Source: JBFWVD01 sp050246915 (GTDB lineage: Bacteria > Actinomycetota > Acidimicrobiia > Acidimicrobiales > Ilumatobacteraceae). Taken from it: a stretch of DNA of 64,000 nt. The stretch's first letter is position 1, and every line of letters starts with the position of its first letter. This document shows positions 33,724 through 42,709 of the stretch, in pieces. The notes beneath the pieces were generated by a model. It ran no database searches. It was not told the DNA's origin and saw nothing but the letters and a program-made list of their open reading frames with translations. The DNA lies in NCBI GenBank assembly GCA_050246915.1, contig JBFWVD010000002.1:1-64000 (forward strand), in the 5' to 3' direction. The position numbers were made by a program, and so were the translations under genes.

Positions 33724-35160
33724 TCACTTGGCCGTGAGGCCGTTCAACCGGGACAACGCCCGGCTCTGACGGAGCCGCCGCGTCCATTGCGACCGCGTCA
33801 CGTACCAACCGGTTCCGGCGATCACCATTGCCGCGACGCTCCCGCCGATGAGCCCGCCGTAGTCACGCCCCGGTCGATCGTCATGGGATCGATCACGCGC
33901 CAGCGCAGCGAGCACCTCGGGATCGGCTTCGGGTGCGGCCGCAGCCACGGGTACGGTCGTCGTGGCCAAGAGAGCTGCGTCAACCTGAGTTGACGGTGCC
34001 GCCGACGTGGCCGGTTCGGTGGCTGCGGGGGCCAGGGTCGTGACGGGCTCGGGCGCGGCACTGGCAGGCGCGGGAGCTGGAGTGGTCGCGGGCTCGGGCT
34101 GGGTGGCGGCCGTGGTCGGCGCAGGTTTGGCGGGAGCTGGCTTGGTCGGCGCGGGCTTGGCCGCCGAGGTCGCTGGTGCCCCAGTGGCCGGGGCCGCAGT
34201 GGCCGGAACGGTTGTCGGGCTCGCTGCGGCAGCCTGCGTGACGCCCGCTGCACCGGAGAACCCCCACTGGAACAGCAGTTGCGTCGGTGTGTAGATGTCC
34301 TTGTTGCCCATCACCACGGCGATCAGGGTGCGCCCGTTCTGGCGGGCCGCCGTCACGAAGGTTCCCTGGGCTGCCGAGGTGAACCCCGTCTTGATCCCGA
34401 TGGTGCCGGCGTAATAGCGGTCGGTTCCCGAGTTGAGGGCCCGGTTGTGGTTCACGAGCGAGTGCTTGGTGCCGTCAGGTCCGGTGATCGTACGGCTCAC
34501 CGTGCCGACGATCTTGGAGACCGTCGGACTGTTCAACGCCGCTCGCCCGATGATGGCGAGGTCATAGGCACTCACCTTCGACGGGCCGATGGCAGTGTCC
34601 TGGCCGTCGAACCCGGCCGGGTCGGCGAAGGTCGAGTCCTGCAGCCCCAACGATCTGCCGAAGGCGTTCATCTCTTTGGCGAAACTCTTCAGATCGCCGC
34701 GGGCTTGTTCAGCGATGGCGTACGCGGCGTCGTTCGCCGACTCCATCAACATGGCGTACATCGCGTCGCGCGTCTTCCACTTCTCGCCTGACTCCATGCC
34801 GAGGCGCATCGGTGGACGCTCGGCCGCGAGATCGCTCACGGTGACGGTGGAGTCGAGGCTCAAGAAGCGCAGCGCCGTGAGGGCGGTCATGACCTTGACG
34901 GTGGAGGCGGACAGCTGCGGTTCGTGCTCGTTGTGTGCGGCGAGCACCTTGCCGGAACCGGCATCGACGAGGATCCACGACCGTCCCTCGACTCCAGCGG
35001 GACCTTCGTCAGCGGCGAGCGCAGTCGTGGCCCCCGCTGCGGTGAACGCGGCCAGGGCGGTGAGCAAGGCGACGATCATGAGCGCGACTGCGAACCAGAC
35101 CGAACGGTGCCCTGGGCTCACGGGCCCGAGAGCGCGGCGGTGGTCGTCGTGGCGAGGCAT
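33724..35160 (-). CDS. dacC: D-alanyl-D-alanine carboxypeptidase (PBP5-like)
   Basis: 478 residues. An N-terminal signal/anchor (about 20-50) leads to a serine carboxypeptidase domain with S86-T-V-K89 (SxxK), S141-A-N143 (SxN) and K257-T-G259 (KTG). It trims the terminal D-Ala from peptidoglycan stem peptides. A long Ala/Pro/Thr-rich linker (about 305-420) leads to a C-terminal TM helix (about 435-457, GGSVAAMVIAGTGWYVT) and basic tail, so it is anchored at both ends. The ATG at 35160 is chosen because the frame upstream has no signal-like start. Confidence 0.9.
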   Translation of the reverse strand: MPRHDDHRRALGPVSPGHRSVWFAVALMIVALLTALAAFTAAGATTALAADEGPAGVEGRSWILVDAGSGKVLAAHNEHEPQLSASTVKVMTALTALRFLSLDSTVTVSDLAAERPPMRLGMESGEKWKTRDAMYAMLMESANDAAYAIAEQARGDLKSFAKEMNAFGRSLGLQDSTFADPAGFDGQDTAIGPSKVSAYDLAIIGRAALNSPTVSKIVGTVSRTITGPDGTKHSLVNHNRALNSGTDRYYAGTIGIKTGFTSAAQGTFVTAARQNGRTLIAVVMGNKDIYTPTQLLFQWGFSGAAGVTQAAAASPTTVPATAAPATGAPATSAAKPAPTKPAPAKPAPTTAATQPEPATTPAPAPASAAPEPVTTLAPAATEPATSAAPSTQVDAALLATTTVPVAAAAPEADPEVLAALARDRSHDDRPGRDYGGLIGGSVAAMVIAGTGWYVTRSQWTRRLRQSRALSRLNGLTAK

Positions 35161-35372
35161 GGCCGAGCAATTGTGGCCGCTGGCGATGCAATTTTCGCGG
35201 CACCCGGGCGTCGCGCGCGTCCGCGTCAATCCGAGATGCGACCTCAGTGGTTCTCGTGGAGGTCGTTGGGGAGGTGTTCACCATGGTCAACGGCACTTCG
35301 AGCGGCGCGCGGCGAGCGGTGACGGGGTCGCCCCGTTGGATCTGCCTCGGGGCGGACCCGTAACGTGAGTTC
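35161..35372. other. 212-bp divergent intergenic region
   Basis: No gene. It holds the -10 box at 35361-35366 for the + strand gene. A weak ACAATT on the minus strand, about 8 nt before the carboxypeptidase ATG, is the best candidate for that side. Confidence 0.3.
35361..35366 (+). promoter_or_regulatory. -10 box for CitE-like lyase gene
   Basis: TAACGT, 6 nt before the ATG at 35373. Confidence 0.5.
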
Positions 35373-36311
35373 ATGTCTGCACGCTCCCGTGACCTGCCCC
35401 GCCGGTCCTGCCTGTCCATCCCCGGCTCCAGCGAGAAGATGATGGGCAAGGGCCCGGGCATCGGAGCCGACATGGTCTTCCTCGATCTGGAGGACGCGGT
35501 TGCGCCCAAGGAGAAGGAATCGGCCCGCGGCAAGATCGTCGAGGCCATCCGCACCCTCGACTGGGGTGACAAGGTGCTGTGCGTCCGCGTCAACGACTGG
35601 TCGACCAAGTGGACGGCATACGACGTGATGGCCGTCGTCGGTGGTGCCGGCGAGCGACTCGACGAGATCATGCTCCCCAAGGTGGAGACCGCGGCTCAGG
35701 TGGTCGCCCTCGACATGTTGTTGCGCCAGGTGGAGATCGCGTCGGGTCTGCCCGTCGGTCACATCGGCATCGAGGCACAGATCGAGACCGCTCGCGGCCT
35801 CATCAACGTGGAGGAGATCTGCGCGGCGTCGCCCCGGCTCGAGACCATCATCTTCGGGCCGGCCGACTTCGCTGCGTCGATGGAGATCCCCTTCCTCACC
35901 GGCGGTGTGCAGATCCCCGACTACCCCGGGGATCACTTCCACTACGTGTTCTCCAAGATCCTCATGGCGGGTCGGGCCAACGGCCTGCAGGTCATCGACG
36001 GGCCCTATCTGTACATCCGGGATCAAGACGGTTTCCGCGACTACTGCAAGCGGACCCGCACCTTGGGCTACGACGGCAAGTGGGCGCTGCACCCCGATCA
36101 GGTGACGATCCTCAACGAGGTCTTCTCCCCGACGCAGGAGCAGTTCGACAAGGCGTGGGACATCCTCGAGGCCTATCGGGCCGCCACCGAGGACGAGGGC
36201 AAGGGCGCCGTCATGTTCGGCGACGAGATGATCGACGAGGCCAGTCGCAAGATGGCCATCAAGTTCGTCACCCGCGGCGAGCGCGCCGGTCGCACCCGTA
36301 GCGCCAACTGA
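35373..36311 (+). CDS. HpcH/HpaI/CitE-family lyase (malyl-CoA lyase-like)
   Basis: 312 residues, TIM-barrel aldolase family. N-terminal RSCLSIPGSSEKMM (phosphate/CoA loop), DMVFLDLEDAVAP (metal Glu/Asp), MLPKVETAAQV, and IEAQIETARGL match CitE and L-malyl-CoA/beta-methylmalyl-CoA lyases. The WALHPDQV segment near the C-terminus is typical. It should cleave or form 3-hydroxyacyl-CoA esters with Mg. No citrate lyase alpha/gamma genes are near, so the malyl-CoA type is more likely. With the MaoC gene at 48 kb it may belong to a C4/C5 acyl-CoA pathway (inference). Confidence 0.85.
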   Translation: MSARSRDLPRRSCLSIPGSSEKMMGKGPGIGADMVFLDLEDAVAPKEKESARGKIVEAIRTLDWGDKVLCVRVNDWSTKWTAYDVMAVVGGAGERLDEIMLPKVETAAQVVALDMLLRQVEIASGLPVGHIGIEAQIETARGLINVEEICAASPRLETIIFGPADFAASMEIPFLTGGVQIPDYPGDHFHYVFSKILMAGRANGLQVIDGPYLYIRDQDGFRDYCKRTRTLGYDGKWALHPDQVTILNEVFSPTQEQFDKAWDILEAYRAATEDEGKGAVMFGDEMIDEASRKMAIKFVTRGERAGRTRSAN

Positions 36312-36363
36312 CCCGCATCACCATCTGACCCGGCCCCTCGGCGCAGCAGCACCCGTTCACACC

Positions 36364-37056
36364 ATGGGTCGACGATTCGACGCGGTCATCTTCGATGCCG
36401 GCGGTGTCCTCGTGATCCCGTCGCACGAGGTGTTGGGACCGCTCGTCGCCCGCCACGGTGGTGATGGCTCGCAATCGTCGATCCATCGGGCGCACTATGC
36501 CGGCATGCGCGCCCAGGACGTGCACAGCGTGCGGGAGCAGGACTGGATCGTCTATCGCGAGGCCTTCCTGGCCGCGGCCGGTGTGCCCGATGAACACGAA
36601 GTGGCGGCCTCGGTCGAACTGCGAGCGTTGTGGGAGTCCGACAACGACCTGTGGCGTTGGCCGCTCACGGAGTCGGTCGAGGCGCTGCATCTGCTGAACG
36701 CAGCCGCAATACCGATTGCCGTGGTGTCCAACGCCGAAGGGCAGATCGCCCACACGTTGGCTCGAACCGGGGTGTGTCAGGTGGGACCCGGCGCTGGCGC
36801 CAACGTGGCGGTGGTCATCGACTCCCACATCGTGGGTGTGTCCAAGCCCGACCCGCGCATCTTCTCGTTCGCCATCGACGTGCTCGGCATCGATCGCTCC
36901 CGCGTGATCTATGTGGGCGACTCGGTGGGCAAGGACGTGGTGGGAGCTCGCAACGCCGGACTCCATCCGCTGCATCTGGATCCCTACGGCGACCACCACG
37001 ACGCCGAACATGATCGGATCTCCTCGCTCATGGACCTGTTCGACTGGTTGGCATGA
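36364..37056 (+). CDS. HAD-superfamily hydrolase (subfamily IA)
   Basis: 230 residues. HAD motif I is FDAGGVL (10-16); motif II in VVSNAEGQ; motif III lysine in VSKPDPRIF; motif IV VGDSVGKDVVGA. It should be a small-molecule phosphatase. The general acid Asp two residues after the nucleophile is replaced by Gly, as in several subfamily IA members. Follows the lyase gene by 52 bp and may be co-transcribed. Confidence 0.8.
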   Translation: MGRRFDAVIFDAGGVLVIPSHEVLGPLVARHGGDGSQSSIHRAHYAGMRAQDVHSVREQDWIVYREAFLAAAGVPDEHEVAASVELRALWESDNDLWRWPLTESVEALHLLNAAAIPIAVVSNAEGQIAHTLARTGVCQVGPGAGANVAVVIDSHIVGVSKPDPRIFSFAIDVLGIDRSRVIYVGDSVGKDVVGARNAGLHPLHLDPYGDHHDAEHDRISSLMDLFDWLA

Positions 37057-37087
37057 TCGAGTCGCAAGCTCGAGTCGCAGGCCTGGT

Positions 37088-38110
37088 TCAGGCCCGCATC
37101 GGATAGGCGAGCACGGGGCGGTTGACGCCGACGCGCACTCGATCGCCGACACGCTCGCGCGCGGCGCCGTGCACACGCAGCGATACCTCTGCGTCCCCGA
37201 GCTGGGCGCGCACCAACGAGTCTCGTCCGAGGTAGGACACATCGCTGACCACGACCTCGATGCCGTTGGGATCGAGCACGAGGTGCTCTGGCCGGGTCAC
37301 GACATGGACCGCTCCGTCGGGCGGACGCGGGCCACGCACTGGAAGGCGACCGAGCGCGCAGTGAACCTCGCCGTCGACGCACGTTCCACTGATGCTGACG
37401 ACGTCACCGACGAACTCGGCCACGTCGATGGTCGCAGGCTCGTCGTACAAGACATGTGGCGGGGCGAACTGGGCGATGCGTCCGTCGAGCATCACTGCGA
37501 CCATGTCGGCCATCGACAGTGCCTCTTCTTGGTCGTGGGTGACGATGACGGCGGTTGCCTGCGCGGCGCGCAGCACGACGCGTGTCTCGGCCCGCAGTTG
37601 CTGACGAAGGCCGGCGTCGAGCGCGGCGAACGGTTCGTCGAGCAGCACGAGCGCTGGTGACGGGGCGAGGGCTCGGGCGAGGGCGACACGTTGTTGCTGG
37701 CCGCCGGAGAGCTCCGCGGGGCGCCGTCGCTCGTATCCCTCGAGCCCGATCAGTCGGAGCATCTCGTCCACGACACGCCGTCGATCGCTCGTGCGCGACA
37801 AGCCGAACGAGATGTTGTGGGCGACATCGAGGTGAGGGAACAGGGCGGCGTCTTGAGGGACGATGCCGATCCGACGCTGTTCGGGAGGTACCCACGCGTC
37901 GGGTCCGACGATCACCTTGCCGCGCACCGCGATGGTCCCGGCCGTCGCGGGCTCGAAACCGGCGATGGTTCGCAAGAGCGTGGTCTTTCCGCACCCCGAC
38001 GGTCCGAGCACTGCGACGATGGCGCCCGGCTCCACGGCAAGGTCGACTCCGTGGAGCACCTCGACAGCGCCGTAGCCGACATGGAGCGAAGCGACCTCCA
38101 ACGCAAGCAT
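37088..38110 (-). CDS. fbpC: Iron(III) ABC importer ATP-binding protein
   Basis: 340 residues. Walker A GPSGCGKTT (36-44), Q-loop IVPQDAALFPH, signature ELSGGQQQR, Walker B LVLLDEPFAALD, switch HDQEEALS. A C-terminal TOBE-like domain (about 250-340, VVTRPEHLVL onward) is typical of FbpC/PotA types. The ATG overlaps the permease stop (ATGA at 38110), so the ATPase and permease are coupled. Confidence 0.9.
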   Translation of the reverse strand: MLALEVASLHVGYGAVEVLHGVDLAVEPGAIVAVLGPSGCGKTTLLRTIAGFEPATAGTIAVRGKVIVGPDAWVPPEQRRIGIVPQDAALFPHLDVAHNISFGLSRTSDRRRVVDEMLRLIGLEGYERRRPAELSGGQQQRVALARALAPSPALVLLDEPFAALDAGLRQQLRAETRVVLRAAQATAVIVTHDQEEALSMADMVAVMLDGRIAQFAPPHVLYDEPATIDVAEFVGDVVSISGTCVDGEVHCALGRLPVRGPRPPDGAVHVVTRPEHLVLDPNGIEVVVSDVSYLGRDSLVRAQLGDAEVSLRVHGAARERVGDRVRVGVNRPVLAYPMRA

Positions 38111-39699
38111 CACGACATCGTCCCTCTGCGGTCGTGTGCCACCAGTCGCGACAACGCGATCGTCGGCAGTATCGCCGATGTGATCAGGGCGACTGCGTAC
38201 GGCGCGGCATTGGCATAGTCGCTCACGGCGGTGTGCTTCCACACGGCCATGGACATCGTCTCCATCCCGGTGGGATGCAGCAGCAGCGTGATCGGCAGTT
38301 CCTTCATCGCAGTCACCATCACCAGTGCGGCGCCCGCCGCAATGCCGGGTGCGGCCAATGGTGCGGTCACGTCGCGCCACGTTCCCCAACGGGTACGGCC
38401 GAGACTCCGGGCGACGTCTTCGAGTTGCCGTGGTGATTGCTCGATGGCGGCACGCGTCGACCCGACCGCGAGAGGCAGGAACAACACTGCGTAAGCCAAC
38501 ACGAGCAGTGGTGTACGGAGGTAGATCGGTTCGAGCACCTTCACGCCGACGTAGACCATCGAGATGGCGATCACGATGCCTGGCAAGGCGTGAGCGATGT
38601 AGGTCGATCGCTCGAGCGCGGTGACGAGCGGCGATCGATGGCGAGCTGCGAGGAGGCCGACCGGCAGAGCCAGCAACACCGTCGCCACCGCGGCCAGCGC
38701 TGACACGCCCATGGTGGCTGCGAACGCGCTCATCACATCGGACGCGGCCACGTCTCGCGCCGCGCCGCGGCTGAGCCAATATCCGAAGCTGGCGATGGGG
38801 AATCCGACGCTCACCGCACTCACGCCGACCATGAATACCGTTGCGATCCCGGTTGCTGCCGAGCCGAGTGCTACCCGACGGCCCTCGCGACCAGCCCGGC
38901 TCGTGGTGAGACGCGATGCGGCGCCTCGGGCGTACGACTCTGCGACGACCAACACCGTGGCGAGTGCCACGAGCACCAAGGCCAAGACCGCAGCGCGAGT
39001 GGGATTGAATCCGGCTCGGTACGCGCCGTAGATCACCCAGGTGAATGCTTCGTACCGCATCGTGGCGACGGCGCCGAAGTCGCTCGACACATACAGCGCC
39101 ACCAAGAGCGCACCTGCGCTGATGGTGGCGCGCACCTGTTGCACCGACACGAGCAGCGAACGGGCCCGACTGCGACCGAGTGATCGGGCCATCTCTTCCA
39201 ACGCCGGATCGACGCGCCGCAACGCAGTGGCGACCGGCAAATAGACGTACGGGTAGGACACGGTTGTGAGGACCAATGCCGCGCCCCAGAAGCCCGCCAA
39301 CGACGGGCGCGCGGCCACCCAGGCGTAGGCGGCGAGATAAGAGGGAACGGCGAGTGGGATCACCAACAACGAATGCCACATGCGACGGCCGGGCAGATCG
39401 GTTCGCGCGATCAAGACCGCCGCGAACACACCGATGAGAACGCACATCACGGTCACCACAGTGGTGAGCGCCACGCTTCGCACGATCAGGTCCCAGGTCC
39501 GTCGTTGCCACAATTCGTCCCAGGTGGCCGACCAACCTCGTTCGATCGCCCGGTCGGCGAGGTAGAAGAACGGGAGCACTGCGACAAGTGCCGCGAGGGC
39601 CCCGAGTGCCAGCAACGGGATCGGGGCGCGCCGGGACGCGTCAGGGCGCCGACCGGACCCGATCGGCGCCCTGTTGATCCGCATGGTCCTCAGCGTCAC
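38110..39699 (-). CDS. fbpB: Iron(III) ABC importer permease
   Basis: 529 residues, about 12 TM helices in two tandem BPD-transp-1 modules. The EAA-type loops are visible (EEMARSLGRSRARS in the first half and EDVARSLGRTRWGTWRDV in the second). The fused two-module form is usual for FbpB. The GTG at 39699 lies 7 nt after the fbpA stop; an ATG at 39684 is also possible. I see no strong Shine-Dalgarno for either. Confidence 0.88.
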   Translation of the reverse strand: MTLRTMRINRAPIGSGRRPDASRRAPIPLLALGALAALVAVLPFFYLADRAIERGWSATWDELWQRRTWDLIVRSVALTTVVTVMCVLIGVFAAVLIARTDLPGRRMWHSLLVIPLAVPSYLAAYAWVAARPSLAGFWGAALVLTTVSYPYVYLPVATALRRVDPALEEMARSLGRSRARSLLVSVQQVRATISAGALLVALYVSSDFGAVATMRYEAFTWVIYGAYRAGFNPTRAAVLALVLVALATVLVVAESYARGAASRLTTSRAGREGRRVALGSAATGIATVFMVGVSAVSVGFPIASFGYWLSRGAARDVAASDVMSAFAATMGVSALAAVATVLLALPVGLLAARHRSPLVTALERSTYIAHALPGIVIAISMVYVGVKVLEPIYLRTPLLVLAYAVLFLPLAVGSTRAAIEQSPRQLEDVARSLGRTRWGTWRDVTAPLAAPGIAAGAALVMVTAMKELPITLLLHPTGMETMSMAVWKHTAVSDYANAAPYAVALITSAILPTIALSRLVAHDRRGTMS

Positions 39700-39706
39700 C
39701 GATGCG

Positions 39707-40777
39707 TCATCGTGTGAGCAACCCGGTGTCGACGAGCAGCGACTGGGTCTGTTCGAGCGAGGCCAGATCCGAGAGGTCGACCTTCGGTGGCGAGAGTTCG
39801 CTGAGCGGGGGAAGATCCGACGACGCGGGGACGGACGCCACGAGGGGATACTCGAACGTCTTCTCGGCGAAGTACGACTGGCTGGCGTCGGTCAGGAGGT
39901 ACTCGACGAAACGCGCTGCCGCCGCCTTGTTGTCCCCGGCACGCAAGATGGCGACGCCGGCGACGTTGACAAGACCACCAGGATCGTTGGGGAGGAACTG
40001 GTTCTTGGCCGTGACGGCTGCGGCACCATCGGCGGCGATCTTCTCGAGCAGGTAGTAGTGGTTCACCAGTCCGAGGGCGACGTCGCCGTTGATGACGGCA
40101 TCGCGCACTGCGCCGTTCTTGTCGAACGCGACCGGATCGTTGGCGGCGAACGACTGCAACCACTTCCGCGCACCGTCCTCACCGCGCAACAGTCGCAGCC
40201 CGGTCACGAACGATTGCCACGAGGCATTGGTGGGGGCGAAACCCACCTTGCCCTTCCACTTCGGGTCGAGCACGTCATCGATGCCGGTCGGCGGTGTCGG
40301 CACTTGGGCAGGGTCGTAGACGATGACTCGGGCCCGTCCGCTGACACCGACCCAGGTGCCGTCGTCAGCGCGGTAGGCCGGGTCCACCCGGTCGAGCACG
40401 CTCTGCTCGATCGGTTCGAACAGGTCTGCCGATGTGAGGGCTCCCAGGGCCCCGGCATCTTGTGAGAAGAAGACATCTGCTTGGGTCGCGGAGCCCTCCG
40501 TGAGGATCTGGCCGGCCAATTCGCCGCTGTCGCCGGTGCGGAACTCGACCTTGATACCGGTGTCGGCCGTGAACTGCTCGAACAGCGGCTTGACGAGCGT
40601 CTCGCTCCGACCGGTGTACACGGTGATCGATCCGGTCGCCGCGGCGGCAGCTTCGGAGCTCGTCGTGATCGCGCCGGTGGTCGTCGCCGTCGAGGCGCTG
40701 TCGTCCCCGCAGGCGGTGGCCAGTACGGCCACGGCAGCCAGTGCAGCGAGACCGGATCGTCGTGGGGTGAGGAGCAT
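39707..40777 (-). CDS. fbpA: Iron(III)-binding lipoprotein
   Basis: 356 residues. Lipobox LATAC with C23. The mature protein is a periplasmic-binding-fold class II receptor; the adjacent tyrosines in NHYYL (241-242) match the Fe(III) ligand motif of FbpA/FutA proteins. It delivers ferric iron to FbpB/FbpC. AGGGACC sits 4 nt before the ATG (spacing to 40777), a Shine-Dalgarno. A well-formed promoter lies about 60 bp upstream, giving a leader of about 55 nt. Confidence 0.92.
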   Translation of the reverse strand: MLLTPRRSGLAALAAVAVLATACGDDSASTATTTGAITTSSEAAAAATGSITVYTGRSETLVKPLFEQFTADTGIKVEFRTGDSGELAGQILTEGSATQADVFFSQDAGALGALTSADLFEPIEQSVLDRVDPAYRADDGTWVGVSGRARVIVYDPAQVPTPPTGIDDVLDPKWKGKVGFAPTNASWQSFVTGLRLLRGEDGARKWLQSFAANDPVAFDKNGAVRDAVINGDVALGLVNHYYLLEKIAADGAAAVTAKNQFLPNDPGGLVNVAGVAILRAGDNKAAAARFVEYLLTDASQSYFAEKTFEYPLVASVPASSDLPPLSELSPPKVDLSDLASLEQTQSLLVDTGLLTR

Positions 40778-40839
40778 GTTGGTCCCTTCGAGGTGGCAGT
40801 AGGGGTCGTGGTGCTGGTGCCTTTCAGGGCACGCCGCAT

Positions 40840-40868
40840 ACCCTATCCTGAGGTGTTAGGACTGCCAA
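40840..40868 (-). promoter_or_regulatory. fbpABC promoter with palindromic operator in the spacer
   Basis: Minus strand: TTGGCA (40863-40868), 17-bp spacer, TAGGGT (40840-40845). The spacer holds TCCTAACACCTCAGGA (40846-40861), a near-perfect palindrome (arms TCCTAA/TCAGGA, one mismatch). A repressor bound there would block the promoter. The sequence is only partly like a DtxR/IdeR box (TTAGGTTAGGCTAACCTAA), so a metal-dependent repressor is plausible, not proven. Confidence 0.6.
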
Positions 40869-40911
40869 ACTCTCTCTGTCGGATGATGCGACGCGCTCGA
40901 GAATCCCAAGC

Positions 40912-41604
40912 TCACCGCACGGTGAAGCGGCTTCGGATCTGGTCCACCAGAACCTCGGGCCGCTCGGCCAGGCACGCGGCGCCCGCGGACGCCAGCTCGT
41001 GATCGGTGCCGTAACCCCACAGGACGCCGATGCAGTCGATGCCGCTCGCGGCGGCGCCGAGCACGTCGTGATCGCGATCGCCGATCATCAGCAGCGATGT
41101 CCTCGCCACGGCGCCCTCGTCGCGCTCGAGTTCGTTCAACAGATGGCCGATGACCTCGTGCTTGTGTCGTCGCCCACCTTGGCGAAGCGAGCCGACGACC
41201 CGTTCGAACAGCGGGGCGAGGGCGAACGACTCGAGCATCGACTTGGCGATGTGCTCGGTCTTGGCCGTGGCGATCATGAGTCGGAAACCGCCGTCACGTA
41301 GCGCGTGTAGCGCCTCGAACATGCCCGGGTAGATCTCGGCCTCCGTGAGACCGATCGTGTCATAGCGCTCCACGTACACGCGGACGAGCTCGGCCTGCGC
41401 CGCCGGATCGGCCGTGAATTGCTCGGCCACCCACGTCAGTGGCGGACCGATGAGCTGACGGATCTCGAGGTCGGTCAGATCGGGCATCGACAACGTCGAG
41501 AACGTGTGTCGCCACGATCGAACGATGCCGGGCTCGGAATCGACGATGGTGCCGTCGAAGTCGAAGAGCAAGATGGGCGCGCTCGACACAGGCGACGCGA
41601 TCAC
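40912..41604 (-). CDS. HAD-superfamily hydrolase (phosphoglycolate phosphatase-like)
   Basis: 230 residues. Motif I LLFDFDGTIVDSE with nucleophile and acid Asp both present, motif II IATAKTEH, motif III in GRRHKHEVIGHL, motif IV IGDRDHDVLGAAAS. The GTG start overlaps the bioB stop (GTGA, 41601-41604), so it is translated with biotin synthase. Why a phosphatase should be coupled to bioB is not known; it may be house-cleaning or act on a biotin-pathway by-product (speculation). Confidence 0.82.
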   Translation of the reverse strand: MIASPVSSAPILLFDFDGTIVDSEPGIVRSWRHTFSTLSMPDLTDLEIRQLIGPPLTWVAEQFTADPAAQAELVRVYVERYDTIGLTEAEIYPGMFEALHALRDGGFRLMIATAKTEHIAKSMLESFALAPLFERVVGSLRQGGRRHKHEVIGHLLNELERDEGAVARTSLLMIGDRDHDVLGAAASGIDCIGVLWGYGTDHELASAGAACLAERPEVLVDQIRSRFTVR

Positions 41605-42602
41605 TCGAGCACGGCGAGCGTGGTGTCGAGCTTGGCCAAGAGCTGATGATCGTGGTCCTGGCCGGGGTTGTCGGTGGTGAGGAGCTTGTCGCCGAGGAAG
41701 ATGGAACCCGCCCCGGCGTGGAGGCACAGGGCCTGCAGCTCGTCGGTCATCTGCGAGCGGCCGGCCGACAGCCGTACCACCGAGGTGGGCATCATCAAGC
41801 GAGCGGCGGCGATGGTACGCACCAGTTCGAGCCCGTCGAGTTCGGCGGTGCCGTACAGGGGCGTTCCGGGAACCTGCACCAACAGATTGATGGGGACGCT
41901 CTCGGGGTGGGGTTCCAGATTGGCCAGCTGCATCAAGAGACCGGCTCGGTCGCGTCGGCTCTCGCCCATCCCGACGATGCCACCGCAACACAGCTTGACG
42001 TCGGTGGCCCGGACGTTGGCCAAGGTCTCGAGCCGGTCGGCGTAGGTGCGGGTGGTGATGATCTCGCCGTAGAAGTCCGGAGAGGTGTCGAGGTTGTGGT
42101 TGTAGAAGTCGAGGCCGGCTTCGGCAAGGCGCTGCGCCTGCGGGCCGGTGAGCATGCCGAGGGTCACGCACGTCTCCATGCCCAGCTCGCTCACCGACTC
42201 GATCGCCGAGCACATGTGCTCGACCTGGCGATCGTTGGGGGAGCGCCACGCCGCGCCCATGCAGAACCGGGTGGCACCGTTGGCCTTGGCGGTGCGAGCG
42301 GCCTCGACGATCTGGTCCACCGGCATGAGCGCCTGCACTCCGGCGTCGGTCGACCACTTCGCCGACTGTGGGCAATAGGCACAATCCTCGGGACAGGCGC
42401 CGGTCTTCACCGACAACAAGATGGCGGCCTCGACCACGTGGGGGTCGGTGGACCGACGTGACACGTCATGGGCGTCGGCGAGCAGATCGTGGAAGGGCCG
42501 GGACAGGAGCTCCTCGACGTCCGCAACGGTCCAGTCGTGACGGGTCGTGAGCGGCTCGGCCAACTGATCGGCCTGATCGGCGGTGGTGTGGTTCGGGGAC
42601 AC
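41601..42602 (-). CDS. bioB: Biotin synthase
   Basis: 333 residues. Radical-SAM enzyme inserting sulfur into dethiobiotin. The SAM-cluster motif is C70-x3-C74-x2-C77 (CPEDCAYC), followed by the [2Fe-2S] Cys (in FCMGAA, ETCVTLG and LCCGGIVGMGE) and R in VRLSAGR. GTG at 42602 is chosen; an in-frame TTG at 42608 would add two residues. It is divergent from bioA with about 107 bp between starts. Confidence 0.92.
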   Translation of the reverse strand: MSPNHTTADQADQLAEPLTTRHDWTVADVEELLSRPFHDLLADAHDVSRRSTDPHVVEAAILLSVKTGACPEDCAYCPQSAKWSTDAGVQALMPVDQIVEAARTAKANGATRFCMGAAWRSPNDRQVEHMCSAIESVSELGMETCVTLGMLTGPQAQRLAEAGLDFYNHNLDTSPDFYGEIITTRTYADRLETLANVRATDVKLCCGGIVGMGESRRDRAGLLMQLANLEPHPESVPINLLVQVPGTPLYGTAELDGLELVRTIAAARLMMPTSVVRLSAGRSQMTDELQALCLHAGAGSIFLGDKLLTTDNPGQDHDHQLLAKLDTTLAVLE

Positions 42603-42709
42603 GCCCAAGGTTCCACAACGTGACTCGGCTGCGTCAAGCCAGCTGACAGCTGCCGGTCAGACGGTCGTAGGCCAGGTGGGCATTGGCATTGGCTCGTTGC
42701 GGGGTCGAG
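42603..42709. other. bioB-bioA divergent control region
   Basis: 107 bp. I see CAGCTGACAGCTG (two CAGCTG half-sites) around 42642-42654 and repeated GGCATTGGCATTGGC near 42680. No clear -10 box or known BioQ/BioR/BirA operator. Confidence 0.3.

Noticed and set aside
38111..39535. Upstream extension of fbpC to 815 codons
   Set aside because: It covers the fbpB gene in another frame on the same strand; the fbpC start is fixed by the ATGA overlap.
40840..40868. A confident IdeR box at fbpA
   Set aside because: Only about half the positions match the 19-bp consensus, so it is reported as a palindrome of unknown binder.
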